Shown here one piece after another: positions 1 to 9,871 of a DNA stretch of 64,000 nucleotides; position 1 is the stretch's first letter; every line of letters starts with the position of its first letter. The notes under the pieces are model-generated. The model saw only the letters and a list, made by a program, of their open reading frames with translations. It was not told the origin of the DNA and searched no databases. The stretch lies in NCBI RefSeq assembly GCF_004770055.1, contig NZ_RQEP01000019.1:558001-622000 (forward strand), written 5' to 3'. Position numbers and translations under genes: made by a program. The DNA comes from Leptospira semungkisensis. GTDB lineage: Bacteria; Spirochaetota; Leptospiria; Leptospirales; Leptospiraceae.

Positions 1-91
1 ACAACTGTTGAATTGATCAACTGGTATTAAGACCCTAAAGAATAGTCTCGGGGAGAAGTTTAGGCTTCCTTCCTGGGACTTTGAGAATCGA

Positions 92-1666
92 TCATTCTTC
101 AGGAGCATCCGGCAAGAGTGATTTTCTAAACTCCTGAGGAGTCAGTCCCGTATACTTCTTAAAAGAATCGTAAAATGAGGACTTAGATTGGAATCCCACC
201 GAAAATGCAAGATCCAGTATGTTTACAGAAGGATCGTTTAAGATAATTCTCTTCGCCTCTTCTATCCTGTATTTCTTAAGAAGATCCGGAAAGGATATAT
301 TCAAAACTTGGTTCAGAAGCTCGGAGACCTGATGAACGGATAAGCCCAGAACAGCAGCAAGATCACTGATGCGCAACTCTTCCTCTAAATAGATCTTATC
401 TTCGTCAAGAAGTCGGTTCAGACGAGCAAGGGCTTCGTCCACATTGATCCCTATGATAGTCGACTTCCTTTTTTCATTGGAAGAATCCGACTGATTCTCA
501 AGCACACTATTTTGGAAGCTCTCTAGCTCCTTCCTCCGTAATGCGATCTCAAATTCCAATTCTCTGATTCGAGTCCGAACGACTCGGCTTGTCAGGAATA
601 TATTGATAGGAACGAAGAAACCTATAAAGAAAAGAAAACTCTTACCATCAAAGGAGAAGTAGGTCTTATAAGAGATGATATTCAGGATCTCTATCGCAAG
701 AAGAGAGAACATACTCATAGCGAACCAACGAGTCTGGATCGTCTTTCGCTTCATCGCGATAAGGCTTAAGATAATCGCAGTACCAGTCACCGCCAAGTAG
801 AGGATCGTAAAAGAGCGAGAAATAAATAACCTAGGAAACTGAGTAAAACTCAAGGCGACTAATATTGCCGTCAGAATATTGACCGAGTTATAGAAGTACC
901 AAACAGGTTTGAAATTCTGTTTGATCTTGAGAAAATAAGAAACCCAAAGAGTGCCAGAGATGATCAGGTATCCGATCATGATCTTCTTTCCCAAGGAAAG
1001 AGGAAATCCGAGTCCAGGAAAGAGGTATCTGGATGCTATTCCCGACACGAATAAAAATGTAAGCCCCATGCCTATGGAAAAAAGGATCTGATACAGAATC
1101 CATTTGGAACGAAGACGAACATAGGAATTGATCAGATATGCGATCTGAACGATCACAAGTGCAAGAAGTGAAAACACAATCCCGGAATAAAGAGTAGTAA
1201 TGGAATACAACTCCTCTGCACTTACTAAGCGAACCTCTGAAAGAATATAGTTCCTAGATTGGATTCTCACCTTAATTTCAGAGCTGCTCTCGAGGAACTT
1301 ACGGAGTGGAAAAACGGGAAAAATGCCGGGAATCAGCCATTGGTCGACTGGATGAGCAAAACCTGCCTGCAAGCAATTGTCCTTGAGATCACAAACCTGA
1401 ACCGAATCCAGGTGACTCCATGGAAAAATTAAGAATTCGGTCTTAGATTCCTCAGGTAAATTCCCGATCCGAAAGCGAAGATCGATCGGTTCCGGATAGA
1501 ATCCCCAGTCCAGAAGCACCGAGAAATCATCGATCTGCTTCCAATTCGCGTGATCCCGGTCCAGAATGCGCAGGTGACCGACCTTGTTCTCATCCCCTTG
1601 GGAATAAATCTGAGAAAAGGCTCCAGAAACCAGGATCAAAAATAGAAATACTTTTATTCTAGACAC
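92..1666 (-). CDS. Membrane-bound AraC-family regulator (7TMR-DISM-like sensor)
   Basis: A 524-residue protein with an N-terminal signal peptide, an extracytoplasmic region of about 130 residues (25-155), seven hydrophobic helices between about 155 and 365, a short charged linker and a C-terminal AraC-type double helix-turn-helix (about 415-515, ending in the typical GFQSKSSFYDSFKKYTG segment). The order matches 7TMR-DISM receptors fused to AraC DNA-binding domains, so it probably senses an external ligand and acts on DNA from the membrane. The start is GTG (GTG TCT AGA) with only a weak ribosome site. No partner is obvious: the next genes, an RND pump, diverge after about 640 bp. The ligand is unknown. 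Confidence 0.8.
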   Translation of the reverse strand: MSRIKVFLFLILVSGAFSQIYSQGDENKVGHLRILDRDHANWKQIDDFSVLLDWGFYPEPIDLRFRIGNLPEESKTEFLIFPWSHLDSVQVCDLKDNCLQAGFAHPVDQWLIPGIFPVFPLRKFLESSSEIKVRIQSRNYILSEVRLVSAEELYSITTLYSGIVFSLLALVIVQIAYLINSYVRLRSKWILYQILFSIGMGLTFLFVSGIASRYLFPGLGFPLSLGKKIMIGYLIISGTLWVSYFLKIKQNFKPVWYFYNSVNILTAILVALSFTQFPRLFISRSFTILYLAVTGTAIILSLIAMKRKTIQTRWFAMSMFSLLAIEILNIISYKTYFSFDGKSFLFFIGFFVPINIFLTSRVVRTRIRELEFEIALRRKELESFQNSVLENQSDSSNEKRKSTIIGINVDEALARLNRLLDEDKIYLEEELRISDLAAVLGLSVHQVSELLNQVLNISFPDLLKKYRIEEAKRIILNDPSVNILDLAFSVGFQSKSSFYDSFKKYTGLTPQEFRKSLLPDAPEE

Positions 1667-2166
1667 TTTGATCGCTCAAAAACCCAGTCCAGGCTTATAA
1701 ACCGGGACGATTTTCTCCTTCGTAAATGCTACAAATATAAGAGGGAAATGAAATGAAACAGAAAACACCGTCAACCCCTTCCTACCTTGGGCATCCTAAT
1801 TGGCCATTATCAAGCCGATTTGGACATTTGCAAATCCATTATACGGACACCAGGGCCATAATTGAGTATTCGAACCGAATCGTACAATATTTTGGTACGA
1901 GGGAAGAATCGGACTCATTCGGGATCGAATCATGAATCTGATCCATTCAATTGGAACAGTAAACTTAAACGTGCAGCATGCCATAAGATTGGTGGATGTC
2001 TATTAAGAACTTTTCAGCTTACATCGCTAAGAACATCTCACTCTCATTCATTCAGGGAGCATCGAAATGTGATCATCGCAAGATATTCACTGGACCGAAT
2101 GCACGCCCTTCCCTTCCCATTATAAATTCTTTATATTCAATCATCCTCAAGGGACGAAATCATATT
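1667..2166. other. Intergenic region without a convincing gene
   Basis: This stretch between the divergent AraC regulator and the RND operon holds only short overlapping reading frames with no recognisable product. It presumably carries both promoters, but I cannot assign a clear -35/-10 pair. Confidence 0.5.
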
Positions 2167-2313
2167 ATGTTTTTCGAAAATACTTATTTCGGTCGTAAAG
2201 ATCGAACTTTTTTGACGTCAGATATTTCTAAATTAGTAGAGGACAGAGAAAGACGCTCTTCGATTTCAGAACGCCACTCTTTCCTTCAGTTACTCGGAGC
2301 TTACAATAAATGA
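2167..2313 (+). CDS. Possible 48-residue leader protein of the efflux operon
   Basis: An ATG at 2167 is preceded by a purine-rich AAGGGA about 12 bp upstream and opens a 48-codon frame that is charged and hydrophilic. Its TGA overlaps the ATG of the RND pump gene in the ATGA arrangement used by other gene pairs here, which would allow translational coupling. I do not recognise the product. It could equally be a chance frame; a longer in-frame version would start at 1996. Confidence 0.3.
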   Translation: MFFENTYFGRKDRTFLTSDISKLVEDRERRSSISERHSFLQLLGAYNK

Positions 2314-5300
2314 ATGAAATCGTTTTAATCGCACTCAAGAGACCTTACACTTTCGTGGTCCTTGCTATTCTGATCCTACTTTTCGGGATCCAATCTATCT
2401 TTAAGGCTCCGACAGACGTCTTTCCGAATATCAAGATACCGGTCATTTCGGTTGTATGGGGTTATCAGGGAATGCTTCCTTCCGACGTTGCAGGAAGGAT
2501 TACTTACTTCTTCGAAAGAGCATTAACCAGTACTGTAGAAGGGATCAAGGCTATCAATAGTAGATCCTATTACGGAAGTAGTATCATCAATATCGAACTA
2601 CAACCTGACACGAACCTTGCGGGAGCCGAAGCGGAGGTAGCGGCCATCTCGCAAACGGTGGTGACGTCCCTGCCTCCGGACATCTCACCACCTATGATCA
2701 TGCGCTTGGAGGCGTCTTCCGTTCCTGTTGCTATGCTTCAGGTAACTTCGGAGAAGATGACTCCGGCAGAACTCTATAACCTTGCATTCATGAGGATTCG
2801 TTCCTTGCTCGTAACCATTCCTGGCGCGATCATTCCTCAGCCTTACGGCGGAACACCTATGCAGCTTTTAGTTTCTTTAGATAAGCAGAAGCTTCTCTCC
2901 AGGAATCTTTCTCCTATGGATGTGTTTAAGGCATTCAACGAACAGAGTGCAGTGTTACCTGCGGGAGACCAAAAGATCGGCAAGACAGATTGGATGGTAA
3001 TGACAAATGCTATCCCTCTTGCTGTAGAAGATTTCAATGATATTCCTATTAAGCGAGTCGGCAATAGCACTTTCTTCATGAGAGACGTTGCAAACGTTGC
3101 CTTAGGCGGCCCTCCTCAGTTGAACTCCGTTCTCGTAGATGGAAAGCAATCCGTCCTAATCGTTGTAATGAAAAGTGGCGAGGCTTCCACATTGGACGTG
3201 GTTGACGGAATCCGCAAAGTAATGCCAAGGATTAAACAGATCGCTCCGGACGACGTTGAGATCAAAATGTTGAACGATGCATCCGTCTTCGTTAAGGACT
3301 CTATCGAGAACGTGGTTCACGAGATGGTATTAGCCGCAGGCCTTACCGGACTCGTAGTATTGCTGTTCTTAGGTTCTTGGAGAGCGACTACAATCATCGC
3401 TACCTCTATTCCTCTTTCTCTTTTGAGTTCACTCATCGGTCTTCACATGCTTCACGAATCCATTAACGTGATGACCTTGGGAGGTTTGGCATTGGCCGTC
3501 GGTATCCTCGTGGACGACGCCACGGTAATGATCGAGAATATCGACACCCACATTGAGATGGGCAAACCGTTAGAAACTGCAATCATTGATGCTGCGAACG
3601 AGATCGTGATCCCGACTTTCGTTGCGACACTCGCGATCGTGATCGTTTGGTTCCCTCTCTTCGAATTGAGCGGGGTTTCCGGCTGGCTCTTCAAGCCTAT
3701 GGCAGAAGCGGTGGCATTGGCGATGATTGCTTCCTTCATTCTTTCCAGAACTCTTGTCCCTACCATGGCCAAGTATCTTCTGACTGCGCATGATCATGGA
3801 CACGGAAATGGACATGGATCACATTCCAAACCTAGCGCGAAACCATCCAAGCAAATCCATGCAGTTCATCACGAAACATTTGTGACTAAGAGATTAAATC
3901 TTCCGATTACCTTGCTAGGCGAAGCGGTCGGATATCTGAAACGTTTTCAAAAAAGCTTCGAGCATGGATTTACAGACTTCAGAGAGCGTTACTATATCAT
4001 ACTGCAAAGAGTCATTGCGAACCGTAAGAAATTCGTGCTTGTATTCCTTTGCATTGCAACTGGTTCTCTTGTTCTATTCTATCTGAACGGAAGAGACTTC
4101 TTCCCAGAGATCAAGGCGGGAACCTTGCAAATGCATATGCGCGCTCCTCTTGGAACTCGTATTGAAGTTTCAGGAAGGATTGCTACTCTCGTTTCAGAAG
4201 ATATTAAGAAATTACTTCCAGACAAGGTAGAAAGCGTTCTCAGTAACTGTGGACTTCCAGTAGGTCCTCACAACCTTGCGTTCATTCCTACTCCAACCAT
4301 CGGTTCCCAGGACTGCGACTTAACGATCGAGCTGAAAGACGAAGAGTCTCCGGTTTGGGATTACAGACAGACCCTGAGAAAAGGTTTAACAGAACTTTAT
4401 CCAGGAACCATATTCACCTTCCAACCTGCGGACTTGACTGCGAAGATTCTAAACTTCGGTTCCCCTTCCCCCATCGATATTCAAATCAACGGGATGGATT
4501 TGGAGCAGAACTTCGCATTCGCTCAAAAGCTACAGGGAAAACTTAGAACCATCCCTGGATCTGCGGACGTTGTGATCCAACAAACGATGAGCACTCCTAC
4601 TCTGCTTGTGAACGGGAACAGAAGTCTCGGCATCAACGTTGATCTTCCTCTGAAAGCAGTTGCAGAGAATATGCTCTTAGCGACTTCGGGAAGCCAACAG
4701 ATCGACCAAGAGTATTGGATGGATCGTAAGACCGGTCTTTCTTATCAGATCAATATCTATGTGCCTCAGCCTCAGATGAGAAGAACGGAAGACCTACTCA
4801 CCGTTCCTATCAATAAGGGAGACCTAGAAGACAATTCTGAGAATCGGATCCAACTCTTAGGAAATCTCGCGACCATTACTCCTACAGGAACTCCTGGTCT
4901 CGTAACCCACCAAAACCTTTTGCCTCTGATAGACGTTTACGTTTCTGCAGAAGGAAGAGACTTGGGCGGTGTTCTTAGCGACGCGGAACGCATCATGGAA
5001 TCCATGAAGAGCGAGCTTCCGAGAGGAGCCGCAATCGAGATCCTTGGCCAGGCAGAAACCATGAGAAGCGCTTATATCGAGCTCTTAGGTGGATTGGTTC
5101 TTGCGATCTTACTCGTGTATCTGTTGATCGTGGTGAACTTCCAGTCTTGGACAGATCCGTTCATCATCATCACAGCTCTTCCTGGAGCGTTAGCCGGAAT
5201 TGCTTGGTCCCTATTCCTCACACGCACATATATTTCGGTGCCTGCATTAACAGGAGCGATCATGTGTATGGGAACAGCGACTGCAAACTCCATCTTAGTA

Positions 5301-5570
5301 GTATCTTATGCAAGAGACCGCTTGATGGTTCACGGAGATGCAGTCAAGGCTGCAATCGAAGCAGGTTATTCTCGGATCAGACCGGTAATCATGACAGCTT
5401 CCGCGATGATCATAGGAATGGTTCCTATGTCCATGAGTAATTCCCAAAACGCTCCGTTAGGTCGTGCCGTAATCGGAGGACTGTTAGTGGCAACATTCGC
5501 TACTCTCTTCTTCGTTCCATGTATCTACGCAATCGTATACAACAACAAATCAAACGCACAAAAAGGATAA
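2310..5570 (+). CDS. RND-family efflux pump, inner-membrane permease
   Basis: A 1086-residue proton-driven RND permease, the usual length for the AcrB/CusA superfamily. A first transmembrane helix at about 10-30 is followed by a periplasmic porter domain, helices 2-6 from about 335, a second large periplasmic domain from about 590 and final helices from about 925. The proton-relay aspartates of helix 4 are present (GILVDDATVMIEN, D402/D403). Between helices 6 and 7 a histidine-rich cytosolic stretch begins near residue 494 (HDHGHGNGHGSH). The gene is followed by its adaptor after 4 bp and then by an outer-membrane factor, so the three form a complete tripartite exporter. The histidines hint at metal contact, but the CusA methionine/histidine pathway cannot be assigned, so the substrate stays open. 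Confidence 0.9.
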   Translation: MNEIVLIALKRPYTFVVLAILILLFGIQSIFKAPTDVFPNIKIPVISVVWGYQGMLPSDVAGRITYFFERALTSTVEGIKAINSRSYYGSSIINIELQPDTNLAGAEAEVAAISQTVVTSLPPDISPPMIMRLEASSVPVAMLQVTSEKMTPAELYNLAFMRIRSLLVTIPGAIIPQPYGGTPMQLLVSLDKQKLLSRNLSPMDVFKAFNEQSAVLPAGDQKIGKTDWMVMTNAIPLAVEDFNDIPIKRVGNSTFFMRDVANVALGGPPQLNSVLVDGKQSVLIVVMKSGEASTLDVVDGIRKVMPRIKQIAPDDVEIKMLNDASVFVKDSIENVVHEMVLAAGLTGLVVLLFLGSWRATTIIATSIPLSLLSSLIGLHMLHESINVMTLGGLALAVGILVDDATVMIENIDTHIEMGKPLETAIIDAANEIVIPTFVATLAIVIVWFPLFELSGVSGWLFKPMAEAVALAMIASFILSRTLVPTMAKYLLTAHDHGHGNGHGSHSKPSAKPSKQIHAVHHETFVTKRLNLPITLLGEAVGYLKRFQKSFEHGFTDFRERYYIILQRVIANRKKFVLVFLCIATGSLVLFYLNGRDFFPEIKAGTLQMHMRAPLGTRIEVSGRIATLVSEDIKKLLPDKVESVLSNCGLPVGPHNLAFIPTPTIGSQDCDLTIELKDEESPVWDYRQTLRKGLTELYPGTIFTFQPADLTAKILNFGSPSPIDIQINGMDLEQNFAFAQKLQGKLRTIPGSADVVIQQTMSTPTLLVNGNRSLGINVDLPLKAVAENMLLATSGSQQIDQEYWMDRKTGLSYQINIYVPQPQMRRTEDLLTVPINKGDLEDNSENRIQLLGNLATITPTGTPGLVTHQNLLPLIDVYVSAEGRDLGGVLSDAERIMESMKSELPRGAAIEILGQAETMRSAYIELLGGLVLAILLVYLLIVVNFQSWTDPFIIITALPGALAGIAWSLFLTRTYISVPALTGAIMCMGTATANSILVVSYARDRLMVHGDAVKAAIEAGYSRIRPVIMTASAMIIGMVPMSMSNSQNAPLGRAVIGGLLVATFATLFFVPCIYAIVYNNKSNAQKG

Positions 5571-5574
5571 CCCC

Positions 5575-6789
5575 ATGATCCCAAAATTACCTAAAAGAAA
5601 ACTTTTAACTCTTTCTTCGATCTCATTCGGAGGTATATTCCTTTGCTATGTATTCTATCAACAGATTCATAGCGCGGAGAAGTTCAAACAGGAAGCACTG
5701 GAAGGTTCCATTCCTAAGGTTTCCGTAGTCAATCCAGAGCCTCCTAATCCGTTGGAGACAATCACTCTTCCTGGGACCATCAGAGCATGGTACGAAGCTG
5801 TAATCTACGCACAGGTCTCCGGTTATGTGAAGATGTGGTACAAGGATTACGGTGCGGAGGTGAAAGAAGGGGACGTTCTCGCAAGGATCCGAGTCCCTGC
5901 TCTGGATGCGGAATATGCGCAAGCAGAGGCAGATCTGGATTCTCAGAAAGCAAAGTACAAACTTGCTGCAGTTACCGCAGATCGTTATTTAGCATTAAGA
6001 AATTCTCATGCAGTTTCCGAGCAGTCCATTTCGGTCGCAGTTGCCGACAAAAACTCCGAAGAAGCTAAGATGAAATCCGCAGAGAAGAACGTGGACAAGT
6101 TTAAGGCAAGAATGAATTTCAAAACGATCGTTTCTCCATTTAACGGAGTCGTGATCCAAAGGAATATCAACGTTGGAGACTATGTAAACCAAGAAGGGAA
6201 TATTGACGACAGCAAAACGCCTTCTAACCTTTTCACAGTTGCAGAGATCCACAGGATGAGATTATTCGTTTCCGTTCCGGGAACCTTTGCGTATCTCCTG
6301 AAGCCTGGTCTAACCGCAGAGTTAACAGTGCAGCAATTTCCGAACAGGAAATTTGTCGCGAACTTCCTTACTGTAGCTAAAGGCTTCGACCTGAATATGA
6401 GAACGGTAGTAGCAGAGTTCACAATCGATAACAAGGACAGATCTCTATGGCCTGGTTCTTACGCTCAAGTAACTCTTACCGCTGCGGTGAAGAAGGATCT
6501 CTTAACGATTCCTTCCAGTTCTCTTGTTTTCGATGAGAAAGGAACACAAGTAGCGACAGTTACCGATGACAACAAGATCCATTTCAAGCCGATCACAATC
6601 AACAAGATTGTCGATACCATCATTGAAGTAAGGGACGGAGTTGATACAAGCGATCGAATCGTAAACAACCCTTCCGCTTCTCTTTTAGAAGGAGACGAAG
6701 TAAAGGTGGTCGAGCCAAGAACTGGATATGCGGATATGAATGTTACTAAAAAAGATAATACAAAACATGCACCCGTAGCGTCCAAATGA
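5575..6789 (+). CDS. RND efflux periplasmic adaptor (HlyD/MFP family)
   Basis: A 404-residue membrane-fusion protein. An N-terminal hydrophobic anchor (about 10-28) is followed by the first half of a lipoyl-like domain (about 65-105), an alanine-rich coiled-coil hairpin (about 110-170), the second lipoyl half with the family segment FKTIVSPFNGVVIQRNINVG (about 178-197), a beta-barrel and a membrane-proximal domain. It joins the pump at 2310-5570 to the outer-membrane channel at 6786-8411 across the periplasm. Spacing is 4 bp from the pump, and the next start overlaps its stop as ATGA, so all three are translated from one message. Confidence 0.9.
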   Translation: MIPKLPKRKLLTLSSISFGGIFLCYVFYQQIHSAEKFKQEALEGSIPKVSVVNPEPPNPLETITLPGTIRAWYEAVIYAQVSGYVKMWYKDYGAEVKEGDVLARIRVPALDAEYAQAEADLDSQKAKYKLAAVTADRYLALRNSHAVSEQSISVAVADKNSEEAKMKSAEKNVDKFKARMNFKTIVSPFNGVVIQRNINVGDYVNQEGNIDDSKTPSNLFTVAEIHRMRLFVSVPGTFAYLLKPGLTAELTVQQFPNRKFVANFLTVAKGFDLNMRTVVAEFTIDNKDRSLWPGSYAQVTLTAAVKKDLLTIPSSSLVFDEKGTQVATVTDDNKIHFKPITINKIVDTIIEVRDGVDTSDRIVNNPSASLLEGDEVKVVEPRTGYADMNVTKKDNTKHAPVASK

Positions 6790-8411
6790 GCAAAACCTTA
6801 TACATAAAGATAAATAAAACAACCGCCTTACGAATCGTTCTTAGAAAATGGGCCGCGCTCTTACTAGTTCCAGTTTTACTTGTTTCTTGTTTGAGCGGTC
6901 CCGCGATAGATCTTGCTCCTAAGTATAAGAGCGCTGAGTTTGTGGTTCCGGAATCCTGGAGTGGATCCGGTCCCTTTGTTAAAGCAAATCCTTCTGAAGG
7001 AGAAGCGATACAAAGTGATTGGTGGAGGCTCTTTCACGATCCGGTACTGAATCGATTAGAGGAACTTGCGATCTCTGCAAACCCGGATTTGCAAGCCGCA
7101 GCAGAACGTTTCGTCCAAGCAAGAGATGAAATGCTTAAGATCCGTTCCCAATTGATTCCTCATTTAGGGGTAGGATTAAGCGGTTCGAATAATAAGCAAT
7201 CCGACAACCGTCTGTTTCGTGGAGATGGAGAGCACACACGCGAAGGGACCGCATCTCTCGGAAGCCTTGCTTCTTGGGAACCTGACTTTTGGTCTTCTAT
7301 CCGAAATTCTACGCGTGCTCAAATCTACAATGCTCAGTCAGTAGCGGCGGATTATGCCCTAGCTAGATTGAGCTTACAAGCAGAGCTCGCATCCGATTAC
7401 TTCACCTTCAGAGGGTTGAATGCACAGGATAATACGTATCGAATCTCTATCGAGTATTATGAGCAGTCTCTTAATCTTGTAAACCTACGATACAGGAATG
7501 GGCTTGCTCCCGAACTGGATGTACAGAGAGCTAAGTTTCTTCTCTCCAGCACTCAGGCAAAACGCTTGGACATACAGGCTAAGATGCGAGTGATAGAAAA
7601 TGCGATTGCGATCCTAGTCAACAGGGCTCCGTCCAATTTCAAGATCCCTCCTGTAGATGATCTACAAATGGCTTCGTTCAAGGTACCGGCAATTTTACCT
7701 GCCACCCTTTTGGAGCGTAGACCGGATGTAGCTTCTATGGAACGTAAAATGGCAATGGCGAACCGGACTATCGGGATCGCTCGTGCCGCCTTCTTTCCGA
7801 ATATTTCGTTTAACGCAGGAGGAGGTTTCGAGGGGGGAATGAACTTAGTCCAGTTAGCGAATAGCTTCTGGTCTTATGGCTCGACTGTTTCTCTTCCCAT
7901 CTTCCAAGGGGGCTATCGTAGAGCTCAATTGCAACAAGCATGGTCTGCGTATCGCGAAACGGAAGATAACTATCGCTCCACAGTATTGAACGCATTTAGA
8001 GAAGTGGAAAATGGTCTGACTGAAACTTCCCTCATGTCTACACAATCGGAACGCCAGGATGCCGCAGTGGATGCTGCCTTGCAGGTGCAGAATATGACCA
8101 TGGCATTGTACCAAGGGGGACTCAGTAACAGCTTGGAATTGATTTATGCCCAGGTCAGTACCATGGAAGCTCGAATTGATGCCATTCTAGTCAAAACGGA
8201 ATTGAATAAAGCGTCTGTTCGATTGATACGTGCGTTAGGCGGTGGTTGGAAGAACGATCAATTACCTCCGGACGATAAGATCCAACCATTCAATATCTTT
8301 GATATTCCTGGTAAGAAACCTGATCCTGCCGGCGGAATCGATGTGAATACGGATGAAAATAATGCCAATGCGAAGGACAAGGATCTAACAGCGCCTAGTT
8401 TGGATAAGTGA
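6786..8411 (+). CDS. Outer-membrane efflux lipoprotein (TolC/NodT family)
   Basis: A 541-residue outer-membrane factor with a lipoprotein signal ending in LLVSC (acylated C35) and two repeated alpha-helical/barrel halves typical of TolC-like channels. The family segment around LLERRPDVASMERKMAMANR (near residue 310) is clear. The C-terminal 50 residues are rich in D, N and K and look disordered. It is the third gene of the efflux operon, its ATG overlapping the adaptor stop, and it should form the outer channel of the exporter. The segment between the start and the lipobox is longer than usual; a later start is possible but no better ATG lies before the hydrophobic stretch. Confidence 0.88.
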   Translation: MSKTLYIKINKTTALRIVLRKWAALLLVPVLLVSCLSGPAIDLAPKYKSAEFVVPESWSGSGPFVKANPSEGEAIQSDWWRLFHDPVLNRLEELAISANPDLQAAAERFVQARDEMLKIRSQLIPHLGVGLSGSNNKQSDNRLFRGDGEHTREGTASLGSLASWEPDFWSSIRNSTRAQIYNAQSVAADYALARLSLQAELASDYFTFRGLNAQDNTYRISIEYYEQSLNLVNLRYRNGLAPELDVQRAKFLLSSTQAKRLDIQAKMRVIENAIAILVNRAPSNFKIPPVDDLQMASFKVPAILPATLLERRPDVASMERKMAMANRTIGIARAAFFPNISFNAGGGFEGGMNLVQLANSFWSYGSTVSLPIFQGGYRRAQLQQAWSAYRETEDNYRSTVLNAFREVENGLTETSLMSTQSERQDAAVDAALQVQNMTMALYQGGLSNSLELIYAQVSTMEARIDAILVKTELNKASVRLIRALGGGWKNDQLPPDDKIQPFNIFDIPGKKPDPAGGIDVNTDENNANAKDKDLTAPSLDK

Positions 8412-8432
8412 TCTCCGACCGAGTAAAACTCA

Positions 8433-9632
8433 TCAAGGAAAAAGCAAGACTCTGTTGCTGAGCTGATCGGTCAGCCAGAGTCCATTGCACGGACTGAAAC
8501 TAAGTCCCATAGGATTCCTCACATAAGCGGCAGAAACGATATTAGAAGCATTCGTCGAGACGAAATCCGGTTCTCCGAGTACCTTATCCGCATTCATTCC
8601 ATTGGAGAATGGAGAAGAAAAATGCAACGCTCTACTATTTCCGTTATCTCCTACCCAAACCCCACCGTTTAGATCCGTGGAGACTCCAGAAGGCCCACCG
8701 AAACTATCATCTTGCGTGGTTCCCGATCCTGTGCTGGTAAAGTCCGGAGCTCCTAGTACGACATCAGCATTCATTCCATTAGAAAAAGGAGAAGAAAATC
8801 TTAATACTCTCTGATTACTTGAGTCTGCGACCCAGAGATGATTATTCTTATCCACTGTTATTCCTTGCGGATAATTCAATTTATTCTGCGCTAATCCTAA
8901 AGTGCGAGTTATAAAATCAGTTTGTCCGATCACTATATCCGCACTCATACTATTCGTTAAAGGAGGAGAGAAATGAAGTACTCTGTAATTCATATAGTCA
9001 CTCACCCAAACACCCCCAGCAAGATCTATAGCTCCTTGCATCGGATAATAAAGTTTATTTGAAGTGATTCCCGCTGATCCTGTTCCCAGCATGATATCGA
9101 ATGTTCCTCCGGTGGCCACGCCGTTAGGAAAATGAATGACTCTATGATTATTTTGGTCTCCTACCCAAACTCCTCCCTGAGGTTCTCCAGTTACAAAGCT
9201 AACACCAGACATGCCCGCAGTTAAAACGATATCGGGGCTCATTCCATTCGTTAAAGGAGGAGAGAAATGGAGAACTCTCGCATTTCCAGAATCCCCAACC
9301 CAGACACCACCTTTATAGTCGTGAGCCACTCCTCTAGGATCATACAATTGATTTAAACCCGAACCGGACGCGGACGAAACAAAATCGCTTTGTCCGAGAA
9401 CTAGGCTAGCATTCTCTCCTGTCTTTAAGGTCCCGCATTCGCTCGCGATCCCGTTACAAGGAGAAGTATCGTTTCCTAATATTTGAGCGAGTAGAGTAAA
9501 TTTCCAATAGGAATCGCTCGAACGATCACACATGCTTTCCGTCTTGACCGCGCCACAGTTAAGAAAGAAAACAAGAATGCATACGAATAAGAAGTAAGGA
9601 GTTTTGCTTATTCGAAAGAGGATCATAGACAT
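8433..9632 (-). CDS. NHL-repeat beta-propeller lipoprotein
   Basis: A 399-residue secreted protein with a lipobox FFLNC (C26) and six or so repeats of about 50 residues, each with a GGVWVGD/N..NHRVLHF core followed by FSPPLTNGM-ADIVLG. These match NHL-type blades, so the mature lipoprotein is probably a six-bladed propeller on the cell surface or in the periplasm that binds another molecule; no catalytic motif is seen. A cysteine-rich segment between the lipobox and the first blade is shared with the paralogue at 22372-23559, which also has the same repeat wording. A third, more distant propeller lipoprotein is at 29484-30665. It converges with the efflux operon. Confidence 0.8.
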   Translation of the reverse strand: MSMILFRISKTPYFLFVCILVFFLNCGAVKTESMCDRSSDSYWKFTLLAQILGNDTSPCNGIASECGTLKTGENASLVLGQSDFVSSASGSGLNQLYDPRGVAHDYKGGVWVGDSGNARVLHFSPPLTNGMSPDIVLTAGMSGVSFVTGEPQGGVWVGDQNNHRVIHFPNGVATGGTFDIMLGTGSAGITSNKLYYPMQGAIDLAGGVWVSDYMNYRVLHFSPPLTNSMSADIVIGQTDFITRTLGLAQNKLNYPQGITVDKNNHLWVADSSNQRVLRFSSPFSNGMNADVVLGAPDFTSTGSGTTQDDSFGGPSGVSTDLNGGVWVGDNGNSRALHFSSPFSNGMNADKVLGEPDFVSTNASNIVSAAYVRNPMGLSFSPCNGLWLTDQLSNRVLLFP

Positions 9633-9835
9633 TTAGGATTATACGACGTGCAAGAGATACTTTTGTATAGAAATAATTTTCGAAAACGTAATTTACTCTA
9701 TCACTCGAATGAGTGGCCTGATCTGATCGGAAATAGATGGATCAATACAGGCGGACCATGTTCTGATTCGATAATCCAAATAGCTTGGATGAAAAAAGAC
9801 GATAAGCGATAGTGCATTAAAAGTAAGATTCTCCG

Positions 9836-9862
9836 TTGACTTTCGAACTTAATTGTTAGAAT
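9836..9862 (+). promoter_or_regulatory. Candidate promoter of the phospholipase-like gene
   Basis: TTGACT at 9836-9841 and TAGAAT at 9857-9862 are separated by 15 bp. Transcription would begin only a few bases before the GTG at 9872, which has no visible ribosome site, so the message may be nearly leaderless. Confidence 0.35.
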
Positions 9863-9871
9863 GTCTTCTTT

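Noticed and set aside
1753..2125. Short frames between the AraC regulator and the RND operon
   Set aside because: They overlap each other, have no ribosome site or recognisable motif, and look like chance frames.
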